Assembly (NCBI RefSeq): GCF_007097205.2
Contig: NZ_VJYK02000014.1
Coordinates: 1-37,206 of the forward strand
Reading direction: 5' to 3'
Source of the DNA: Streptomyces alkaliterrae
GTDB lineage: Bacteria > Actinomycetota > Actinomycetes > Streptomycetales > Streptomycetaceae
Length of the DNA stretch: 37,206 nucleotides
Shown here: one piece after another, positions 1-6,641 of the stretch
How the letters are laid out: every line of letters starts with the position of its first letter
How positions within the stretch are numbered: the stretch's first letter is position 1
The notes under the pieces: generated by a model
What the model was told of the DNA's origin: nothing
The model's database searches: none
What the model saw: only the letters and a program-made list of their open reading frames with translations
Made by a program: the position numbers and the translations under genes

Positions 1-510
1 ACCCCGGGCCCCCGACCCGGTCCGCGCCCCGCACCGCCGCGCGCGGACCGCAACAGCCGGCCGGGCGACGGCCGGCCCGGGCCGGCCCGTGGTGGCACGA
101 CAACCGCCGTCGCGCCCGAGCCGCCCCGGTCCTCGGCCCAGATCCAGCTTGTCGAGACCACCGAGGCGGCCGCCGTCACGACGGCGGACGAGACCGTCGA
201 CCGGCTGCTCGACGAAGGCCGGGCGCCTTCCGACGTGCTGGTGCTGACCACCGGCGATCCGCACCCCTGGGCGCAGCACGAGCTGTCCTTCGGGGAGGAC
301 GCCTACTGGCGCCAACAGGCCGAAGGTGACGACGTCTTCGCCGCCCACGCCGCCTCGGTCGGCCGCACCGACGGCCGGCCCGTGGTCGTGCTCGCCGTCA
401 ACGGCGGCACCGACGAGGAAGTGGCCGCCGCGCTGCCCGCCGCCCTTGCCAAGGCCGGTACCCAGCTCATCGTGTGCGGAGAGGCCGGACGCCTGCGCGC
501 CCTGCTGTAA
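1..510 (+). CDS. C-terminal part of a helicase/ATPase-like protein (5' end outside window)
   Basis: The reading frame is open from base 1 to the stop at 508-510, so this is the last ~169 residues of a longer protein whose start lies upstream. The segment begins Pro/Arg/Gly-rich (likely a linker) and becomes ordered from about position 150 (AQIQLVETTEAA). The end, RPVVVLAVNGG...ALPAALAKAGTQLIVCGEAGRL, has the hydrophobic strand, helix and strand layout of the last motif of superfamily 1 (UvrD-like) helicases, where an 'AL..ALTRA...L.VVG' pattern is usual. I infer an SF1-type helicase or related AAA ATPase; no Walker motif is inside the window to prove it. It converges with the minus-strand gene ending at 667. 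Confidence 0.55.
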   Translation, partial: TPGPRPGPRPAPPRADRNSRPGDGRPGPARGGTTTAVAPEPPRSSAQIQLVETTEAAAVTTADETVDRLLDEGRAPSDVLVLTTGDPHPWAQHELSFGEDAYWRQQAEGDDVFAAHAASVGRTDGRPVVVLAVNGGTDEEVAAALPAALAKAGTQLIVCGEAGRLRALL

Positions 511-585
511 GGCCCGGCAGGAGGATGGTGGGCGGTGCTCCGGCCCGCCATCCCCTGCGGTGCCACACCACGCACCGCCACACGA

Positions 586-623
586 CGCCTTCGGTCGTTC
601 CGGCGCGCCTTCGGTCGTTCCGG
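586..623. repeat. 20-bp tandem duplication between convergent genes
   Basis: CGCCTTCGGTCGTTCCGG occurs at 586-603 and again at 606-623, a 20-bp period. It lies in the 156-bp gap between two convergent genes. No function is visible. Confidence 0.7.
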
Positions 624-666
624 TGCCTTGCCTCGGCACGGCGGGCAGGCGCGGTGCGTCCCGGTC

Positions 667-1395
667 TCAGCCGGCGATCGGCCGAGCCAGGAAGTTCTCG
701 GCGGTCGCCGCCGAGCCTGCCGCCGCTGCCGCGACGGTCCGCGCCGCCCGAGGGTTCCGGGGCGCCCGAACACTTCGTGCCGCCCGAGCGCTCTGCGGCG
801 ACGATGCCGCCCCGGAGGTGTCGGCTGACCCGGCGAGACGTGGCGCGGCGGTGGGTTCGAGGGCGAGGCCGGGGCTTTCGACGGTGAGGAGGGGGCTCCT
901 GCCCCGTCGATCATCACCCACCACCCGCCAACCGGCCGGCGTCAGGGAGATGTAGGCGCCGCACCGCAGACCGTGCAGGGCACAGGCGTCGCGCAGCCCC
1001 CACATCCAGGCGCCGTCCTCCTCCGTCCAACGGCCGTCGCCGTCGCGGCAGTAGAGCAGCACACCTGTCCGTGTCGGCCGTCGGCGTCGAAGGTCGTGCG
1101 GAATCACCCGACGCAGGCGGACCAACAGGGCGTTCCGCAGCTCCCAGCCGTCCAACCGACCGGTGTGCTCGAAGGAGGCGCCGGCGACGATCCGTTCCTC
1201 CGCATCGAGGACGCCGAGAACGGCGGTGCGCGGTGACGGCGTGTGCAGTTCCAGCAGACCGGCCACCACCTCCCGTGGGCTCCGCAGCAGCGGAACGTCG
1301 GCCGCGGTCCACTCCTCCGGCTCCAGCACCCGAGTCAGCCGACTCGGCGAGTCCCGAATGGGCGTGGGGCCGGAGCCGAGTATGCCGAAGGCCAT
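667..1395 (-). CDS. conserved hypothetical protein, possible degenerate RadC/JAB-like fold
   Basis: A 242-residue protein starting MAFGILGSGPTPIRDSP. The ATG at 1395 is chosen because GGGAGGA lies about 6 bases upstream; an in-frame start at 1467 would add 24 Arg-rich residues without such a site. Residues ~20-45 (LTRVLEPEEWTAADVPLLRS) lead into a segment reading 'TAVLGVLDAEERIVAG', later 'TGVLLYCRDGDGRWTEEDGAWM' and 'LHGLRCGAYISLTPAGWRVV'. This order (strand with D, substrate helix, strand, acidic helix, final strand) resembles the RadC/JAB domain, but the HxH and SxxD metal ligands are absent. The last ~50 residues are Ala/Arg/Ser-rich and probably disordered. The RadC relation is my inference; otherwise the function is unknown. 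Confidence 0.75.
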   Translation of the reverse strand: MAFGILGSGPTPIRDSPSRLTRVLEPEEWTAADVPLLRSPREVVAGLLELHTPSPRTAVLGVLDAEERIVAGASFEHTGRLDGWELRNALLVRLRRVIPHDLRRRRPTRTGVLLYCRDGDGRWTEEDGAWMWGLRDACALHGLRCGAYISLTPAGWRVVGDDRRGRSPLLTVESPGLALEPTAAPRLAGSADTSGAASSPQSARAARSVRAPRNPRAARTVAAAAAGSAATAENFLARPIAG

Positions 1396-1586
1396 GAGCG
1401 TCCTCCCTTCCTCTGCGCGCCCGGCGTCGACGGATCGTCGGGGCAGAAGCGCAGGAACGCACACCACGTCAGGCCATCACGGCCGCGTGGTCCGACAACG
1501 GGGAGCCACCGCCAATTCTCGCTGTCGCGTGGCCCGGCGGCAATGAGCATTTCCAGGCACCGGCGCCGAATGGGCCTCCTCGCCAC
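1335..1586 (-). CDS. possible small protein overlapping the downstream start
   Basis: An 83-codon frame with a GTG start at 1586 and a GGGGG run about 7 bases upstream. The encoded MARRPIRRRCLEMLIAAG...ENWRWLPVVG...LTWCAFLRFCPDD has a normal amino-acid mix in its first ~50 residues, with three Trp and three Cys. Its third-position GC is roughly 80 %, lower than the neighbours. It overlaps the first 61 bases of the gene starting at 1395. I do not recognise a family; it may be a real small gene, a decayed one or chance. Confidence 0.25.
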   Translation of the reverse strand: MARRPIRRRCLEMLIAAGPRDSENWRWLPVVGPRGRDGLTWCAFLRFCPDDPSTPGAQRKGGRSWPSAYSAPAPRPFGTRRVG

Positions 1587-1718
1587 GTTCAGCCCCCAGG
1601 AACCATGACTCCCTTGCCCTCCTTCCTACCCCTCCTGCGGATCATCGAAGCGCCACCGGGCGTGGAGATGGCCGACTCCCGCCGCGACCGTCGCCGTTGT
1701 CCGTTCCGTCGCCGTGCT

Positions 1719-1811
1719 TGTCCGGCTCACCCCCCTCGTGTCCGGCTCACCCCTCGTGTCTGATTCACCCTCGTGTCCGGCTCACCCCCCCCGTGTCCGA
1801 TTCACCCCTGG
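1719..1811. repeat. five imperfect 17-20 bp tandem repeats at the recQ stop codon
   Basis: Five copies with plus-strand core TGTCCGGCTCACCCCTCG start at 1719, 1739, 1757, 1774 and 1794. Two have T-G-A-T-T-C in place of C-G-G-C-T-C variants. Read on the recQ strand, each copy contains a GGTGA or GGGTGA, and the copy nearest recQ supplies its actual TGA stop. Confidence 0.85.
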
Positions 1812-3961
1812 ACGGCGAGCACCAGCGGGAGCACCCTGGGTGCTCCCGCCTGCCGCAGCAAGCGGGCCGCGACCGCCAGCGTCCACCCTGTGTCGGTGAA
1901 GTCGTCGACGAGAAGCACCGGTCCGCCCGCCCCCGCCACCGCTTCCGCGAGATCCGGCCCGAGAACGAGGGATTCCTGCACCGCCCGAACGCGCTGCGCG
2001 CTGTTGCTGTGCCCGGGCGCCGACGCCGCCGCGGACCGGCTCAGCGAGCCGAGCAGGGGTATCCGACCGATGGAGGCGATGCCCTCCGCGAGCGTTGTCA
2101 CCAGGCGGGGTCTGCTCAACGAGCCGACGGCCACCACTGCAACCGGCCGCTGGCGGCTGCCCGGCACCGCCCCGCCCCACCCGTCAGCGGATCTGGACCA
2201 GTCCGCGAGGACGCCCACGGTGGCCCGCAGCACGTCGTCCGGCACCGCGCTGTCTGCGGCGCCCTGGACAAAGAAGGGACGTAGCCGGTTGCCCCAACCT
2301 ATGTCCGACAGTCGGCCGAGCGCTCGCCCGGGAGCGGCCTGCTCCTCGACGGGTATCCGCCCCCTCAGCGGCAGGCCGACGGCTTCCAATCCCGTCGGCC
2401 ACAGCTGACGTGGTGCCACCTCGACACCGGCCCTGGTCAACTCGACCTGGGCGGCGGACAACGAGTCCGGGGAGAGTCGCGTCTCGAACCGCGTGCCCGC
2501 GCAGTTGTCACAACGGCCGCAGGCAGCTGCGTCCGGGTCGTCCAGCTGGCGTCGCAGGAACTCCATGCGGCACCCGCCGGTTCTGACGTACTCGCGCATT
2601 GCCGCCTGCTCGACCTCTCGCTGCCGAGCGACACGCGAGTACCGTTCCGCGTCGTACGCCCAGGACCGACCGGTCGCGGTCCAGCCACCCTGCACCCGCC
2701 GCACGGCGCCGTCCACATCCAGCACCTTCAGCATCGTCTCCAGCCGCGAACGGCGCAGATCGACCAGTGGTTCGAGCGCGGGCGAGGAGAGCGGGCGACC
2801 GGCGGACTCAAGCACTGACAGCGTCTGCCGGACCTGTTCCTCCGGCGGGAAGGCCAGCGAGGCGAAGTACTTCCAGATCGCCTCGTCCTCCTGGCCGGGA
2901 AGCAGCAGTACCTCGGCACGCTCGACGCCGCGGCCGGCGCGGCCGACCTGTTGGTAGTAGGAGATGGGGGAGGACGGCGAACCGAGGTGGACGACAAAGC
3001 CGAGGTCGGGCTTGTCAAAGCCCATGCCCAGCGCGGACGTGGCGACCAGGGCCTTCACCCGGTTGGCGAGCAGATCCGCCTCGGCCGCCGCCCGGTCGGT
3101 GTGTTCCGTGCGGCTGGAGTAGGAGGCGACGCGGTGGCCCCGCTGGCGCAGGTAGGCGCTGACCTCCTCAGCCATCGCGACGGTGAGCGTGTAGATGATC
3201 CCGGAGCCCTCGAGCTCGGGCAGGTGGGCATCGAGCCAAGCGAGCCGGTGGGCGGCGTCCGGCAGGTGCAGGACGGACAGTGACAGGCTCTCGCGGTCGA
3301 GCGGCCCACGGAGTACCAGCGTGGAGTCGTCGCCCAGGCCGGTGCCGAGCTGTTCGGCGATGTCCGCGGAGACCCGGGCGTTGGCCGTCGCCGTGGTGGC
3401 CAGGACGGGTACACCGGGCTTCATCTCGGCGAGCATAGTCCGCAGCCTCCGGTAGTCGGGCCGGAAGTCGTGACCCCAGTCGGAGATGCAGTGCGCCTCG
3501 TCGACGACGAGCAGTCCCGTGGAGGCGGCGAGGCTGGGCAGCACCCGGTCCCGGAAGCCCGGACTGTTCAGACGTTCCGGGCTGACCAGCAGCACGTCGA
3601 CCCCGCCGGCCGTGACCTCCTGCTGGACCGAGTCCCATTCCTCGGTGTTGGCGGAGTTGATGGTGCGGGCGGTGATCCCCGCTCGCTGGGCGGCCTCGAT
3701 CTGGTTGCGCATGAGAGCCAACAGCGGGGAGACGATCACCGTGGGCCCGCCGCCCGCGGCGCGAAGCAGCGCTGTCGCGACGAAGTACACCGCCGACTTG
3801 CCCCAACCCGTCCGCTGGACGACCAGCGCCCGGCGGCGCTGGGCCACCAGCGCCTCGATCGCCCGCCACTGGTCCTCCCGCAGCCGTGCGGCGCCCGGGG
3901 GCGCGCCCACGAGTCGGGCGAGTACGGCGTCGGCGGAGGCGCGAAGCTCGTGCGAAGTCAT
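1802..3961 (-). CDS. recQ: RecQ-family ATP-dependent DNA helicase fused to a phosphoribosyltransferase-like domain
   Basis: 719 residues from ATG 3961; a TTG four codons upstream is less likely because homologous proteins begin near MTSxELRA. RecQ helicases unwind DNA 3'-5' in recombination and fork repair. Visible motifs: Walker A TGWGKS (51-56), DEAH with CISDWGHDFRPDY (154-170), SATSALGMGFDKPD-type motif V (~308-319), and motif VI QQVGRAGRG (337-345). A zinc site follows, C464 with CGRCDNC (481-487). There is no HRDC domain. Instead, residues ~600-719 carry VLLVDDFTDTGWTL (682-695), the PRPP-binding signature of type I phosphoribosyltransferases, preceded by a PPi-loop-like VAVGSLSRPRLVTTLAEGIA segment (611-630). 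Helicase function is firm; whether the transferase domain is active is unknown. It is divergent from the DUF4192 gene. Confidence 0.93.
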   Translation of the reverse strand: MTSHELRASADAVLARLVGAPPGAARLREDQWRAIEALVAQRRRALVVQRTGWGKSAVYFVATALLRAAGGGPTVIVSPLLALMRNQIEAAQRAGITARTINSANTEEWDSVQQEVTAGGVDVLLVSPERLNSPGFRDRVLPSLAASTGLLVVDEAHCISDWGHDFRPDYRRLRTMLAEMKPGVPVLATTATANARVSADIAEQLGTGLGDDSTLVLRGPLDRESLSLSVLHLPDAAHRLAWLDAHLPELEGSGIIYTLTVAMAEEVSAYLRQRGHRVASYSSRTEHTDRAAAEADLLANRVKALVATSALGMGFDKPDLGFVVHLGSPSSPISYYQQVGRAGRGVERAEVLLLPGQEDEAIWKYFASLAFPPEEQVRQTLSVLESAGRPLSSPALEPLVDLRRSRLETMLKVLDVDGAVRRVQGGWTATGRSWAYDAERYSRVARQREVEQAAMREYVRTGGCRMEFLRRQLDDPDAAACGRCDNCAGTRFETRLSPDSLSAAQVELTRAGVEVAPRQLWPTGLEAVGLPLRGRIPVEEQAAPGRALGRLSDIGWGNRLRPFFVQGAADSAVPDDVLRATVGVLADWSRSADGWGGAVPGSRQRPVAVVAVGSLSRPRLVTTLAEGIASIGRIPLLGSLSRSAAASAPGHSNSAQRVRAVQESLVLGPDLAEAVAGAGGPVLLVDDFTDTGWTLAVAARLLRQAGAPRVLPLVLAVQG

Positions 3962-4041
3962 GAGGCCATGCAACCCGACGAACGTGGTCGGGGCGAATGC
4001 GACCTGGGGATATCTCGCGGCCGGTCACACAAATCGGCGGC

Positions 4042-4070
4042 TTGTCGTACGAGTGGCGGTCGCTGTGGAT
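4042..4070 (+). promoter_or_regulatory. possible promoter for the DUF4192 gene
   Basis: TTGTCG at 4042-4047 and GTGGAT at 4065-4070 are separated by 17 bases in the 151-bp divergent recQ/DUF4192 region. Both are only moderate matches to the vegetative consensus. Confidence 0.3.
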
Positions 4071-4112
4071 GACGAGAAGCGGGATGTCGCCCTGATCCGC
4101 GACTCTGCCGGC

Positions 4113-5690
4113 ATGACACACCCCAAGACACCTGTTGATGTTGACGACGTCCGCGAGCCGGGCCCCGACTCCGCCCCCGACGCCGGGGACGGCCCGGACA
4201 CGACGGCGGGCACCGCCGATCCGGCGGACGAGAACGACGGCGCAGAATCACAGAGCCCCGCGGCCGCCGGACCGGACACCGCGGGCAGCGAGCCCGACGG
4301 TGCCGGCTCCGACACGGCAGGCACCGCAGGCAGGGCAGACACCGCAAAAACCGCAAACACCTCCGAAACGGAGCGGGCCGGCGGCGACACCTCTGCCGTC
4401 CGGTCCGCGGCCGGAGAGCCCGGGGACGAGGAACCCGAGGCCGCGGGCGTGAAGCCGCCGGGTGAGCCCGGAGAGGACGGGCCGAGCGACGCAGGACCGA
4501 GTGACGACGGCCCGTGCGGCCGACCGGCTGCGCCGCGGGAGGCGCTCGGCCCGATGGGCGGCTCGGCCGACCGCGTCGCACTTCGCAGCCCGGCCGAGCT
4601 GGCCGACGCCCTGCCCTATCTCCTGGGGTATCACCCTGACGACTCCGTGGTCCTGGTCGGCGTGCACGGTGACAGCGGGCGCTTCGGCTGTCGCATCCGG
4701 TTGGGCATCCCGACCGTCACCTCCGAGTGGCCGGAGGCTGCCGAGCAGCTGGCCGGGTGCCTTCTCGCCGCTGGAGCGGCGCGGGGGCAGCGGCCGGACG
4801 CGGTGCTCGTCTACGTCTGCCAGGAACCGCTCGGCGCGGAGGGCGGGCGAGGCGCGATGGAACGCCTGAGGCCGCTCGCACTGAGCCTGGTCTCCGCCTG
4901 CGCGGCGCGGGGCATGCCGGTACGCGAGGCGCTGTGCGTGTCGGCGGGGCGCTTCTGGTCCTACGGCTGCCGGGACGGCGACTGCTGTCCGCCCGATGGC
5001 GGCGCGCTGGCTCCGCCGGGCACCTCGGTGCTCGCCGCGGCCTCGGCCTACGCGGGCATTCGACTGGGGGCGTCTCTCGCCGAACTCACCGCGCGTCTCG
5101 GTCCTCTGGGAGCCGGCCGCTCGCGTCGTCAGGAGAGGGCTCTGGACCGTGCGTCGGCCGAACTGCTGCCGGCTCTGCTGACCGCCGCCGGACGACCGCT
5201 GGCACGGGAGCGGGTGCTCGGTCTGGCCGGTCGCCTGTGCCGCCGCTACCGGGCGGCGCCCGCGCTCACCGGGGCGGCGGAGGGGAGTGCCGGCGCCGCG
5301 TTCCGACTCCAGGACGCGAGGGACGACGCGATCCTCTCGGACGAGGAGGCCGCAGTGCTGATCCTCGGCCTTCAGGACCGGGCCACGCGGGACAGGGCGG
5401 CGGAGTGGATGGAGGGACCCGAGGCCGAACCGGCTCTTCGACTCTGGCGGGCGTTGAGCCGCAGGTGTGTCGGCGCCTACCGGGAACACGCGGTGGCCCC
5501 GATCACGCTCGCCGGATGGGTGGCGTGGTCCTGCGGTGACGAACCGGCCGCCAGGGTCGCCTTCGGACAGGCGTTGGCGCTCGACCCGCGCTACCGGTTC
5601 GCGCTGCTGTTGCACGCGGCCTGCAGTCGGGGCGCGGATCCGGAGATGCTGCGCAAGTGCCTGCGGCGACAACGAGGGGAGCGCGGGTGA
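4113..5690 (+). CDS. DUF4192 family protein with acidic disordered N-terminus
   Basis: 525 residues from ATG 4113; no strong ribosome site precedes it, so the start is by best fit. Residues 1-147 are Asp/Glu/Ala/Pro/Thr-rich without hydrophobic runs and are surely disordered. The DUF4192 domain begins around residue 150 with 'VALRSPAELADALPYLLGYHPDDSVVLVGV' and runs to ~510, ending in a TPR-like helical tail (GDEPAARVAFGQALALDPRYRFALLL). DUF4192 is an actinobacterial family without an assigned activity. The linker stretch at about 4315-4375 uses many A-ending codons (GCA, AAA, GAA), unlike the rest of the gene. The Nudix regulator follows 94 bases downstream. Family assignment is firm; function unknown. 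Confidence 0.88.
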   Translation: MTHPKTPVDVDDVREPGPDSAPDAGDGPDTTAGTADPADENDGAESQSPAAAGPDTAGSEPDGAGSDTAGTAGRADTAKTANTSETERAGGDTSAVRSAAGEPGDEEPEAAGVKPPGEPGEDGPSDAGPSDDGPCGRPAAPREALGPMGGSADRVALRSPAELADALPYLLGYHPDDSVVLVGVHGDSGRFGCRIRLGIPTVTSEWPEAAEQLAGCLLAAGAARGQRPDAVLVYVCQEPLGAEGGRGAMERLRPLALSLVSACAARGMPVREALCVSAGRFWSYGCRDGDCCPPDGGALAPPGTSVLAAASAYAGIRLGASLAELTARLGPLGAGRSRRQERALDRASAELLPALLTAAGRPLARERVLGLAGRLCRRYRAAPALTGAAEGSAGAAFRLQDARDDAILSDEEAAVLILGLQDRATRDRAAEWMEGPEAEPALRLWRALSRRCVGAYREHAVAPITLAGWVAWSCGDEPAARVAFGQALALDPRYRFALLLHAACSRGADPEMLRKCLRRQRGERG

Positions 5691-5752
5691 AGCGGGGGAG
5701 ACGGGCAGGCCCGACTGCCCGGGAGCCTCGGACGGTGGTCCGCGAGAGCCTG

Positions 5753-5784
5753 TTTATCGTCAGGCAGACGACTATGATCACCGC
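5753..5784 (+). promoter_or_regulatory. promoter with dyad operator for the Nudix/NrtR-like gene, probably leaderless
   Basis: TATGAT at 5773-5778 is a near-consensus -10 box. The ATG at 5785 lies six bases further, where transcription would start, so the mRNA should have no leader. An imperfect dyad covers the region: TTTATCGTC (5753-5761), AGGCA, GACGACTATGA (5767-5777), with a perfect CGTC/GACG core. ATAGTC-like half-sites are typical of NrtR operators, so autoregulation is likely. No clear -35 is seen. Confidence 0.5.
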
Positions 5785-6537
5785 ATGCCCTACGACCCTT
5801 CGGCCTACCCCCCCTTTGCCGTCACCGTCGATCTGGTCGTTCTCACCGTGCGCAGACACGCGTTGTGCGCCTTGGTGGTCCGCCGCGGCGAGTCGCCGTA
5901 CGAGGGGCGCTGGGCTTTGCCGGGAGGCTTTGTCCAGCCGAAGGAGGGCTTGGCGGCCGCGGCCGCGCGGGAGCTGGAGGAGGAGACCGGGCTGCGGGTC
6001 CACGAGTCGGCAGGCCAGAGCGGCGGGGTTCATCTGGAGCAGCTGGCGACCTACGGCGACCCGGACCGCGACCCCCGGATGCGGGTGGTCAGCGTGGCGC
6101 ACCTGGTGCTCGCCCCCGATCTGCCGGCGCCGGTCTCGGGAGGCGACGCGCAGACGGTCAGATGGGCTCCGGTCGAGTCGCTTCTCTCCCTGGAGCAGGA
6201 GGAGAGCAGGGAAGCCGCCGATCCGGCGCTCGCGTTCGACCACCACCGGATTCTGGCCGACGGCGTGGAACGCGCTCGCTCGAAGATCGAGTACTCGGCA
6301 CTGGCTACCGCGTTCTGCCCGCCGGAGTTCACGGTGGGTGAGTTGCGGCGGGTCTACGAGGCGGTGTGGGGCGTCGCTCTCGACCCCCGCAACTTTCACC
6401 GCAAGGTCACCGGTACGCCTGGCTTCCTCGTCCCCACCGGCGGCACGACAACCCGTCAGGGCGGGCGGCCCGCCCAGTTGTTCCGTGCGGGAGGAGCGAC
6501 GCTGCTCAATCCGCCGATGCTGCGCCCCGAGGTCTGA
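5785..6537 (+). CDS. Nudix hydrolase/transcriptional regulator of the NrtR type
   Basis: 250 residues from ATG 5785. An intact Nudix box fits G-x5-E-x7-R-E-U-x-E-E-x-G-U (G48 to L70, with RELEEETGL at 62-70). The C-terminal ~80 residues (KIEYSALATAFCPPEFTVGELRRVYEAVWG...DPRNFHRKV) are the winged helix-turn-helix of NrtR-like regulators. NrtR proteins bind ADP-ribose-type ligands through the Nudix domain and repress NAD-metabolism genes. Many have lost the catalytic box; here it is intact, so hydrolysis of a nucleotide-diphosphate sugar is also possible. No NAD gene is adjacent, so the regulon is not shown by context. The upstream dyad suggests autoregulation. The next gene starts 104 bases downstream. 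Confidence 0.88.
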   Translation: MPYDPSAYPPFAVTVDLVVLTVRRHALCALVVRRGESPYEGRWALPGGFVQPKEGLAAAAARELEEETGLRVHESAGQSGGVHLEQLATYGDPDRDPRMRVVSVAHLVLAPDLPAPVSGGDAQTVRWAPVESLLSLEQEESREAADPALAFDHHRILADGVERARSKIEYSALATAFCPPEFTVGELRRVYEAVWGVALDPRNFHRKVTGTPGFLVPTGGTTTRQGGRPAQLFRAGGATLLNPPMLRPEV

Positions 6538-6641
6538 CCGGCGGCAGGTCCACCGGAGGGAGCGCGCGGCCGCGCTGCGCAGAATGTCTGATATGTCGCG
6601 TTATCTTGCTGGAGTCCTTCAGGTGCTCAGCGGGAGACGTG

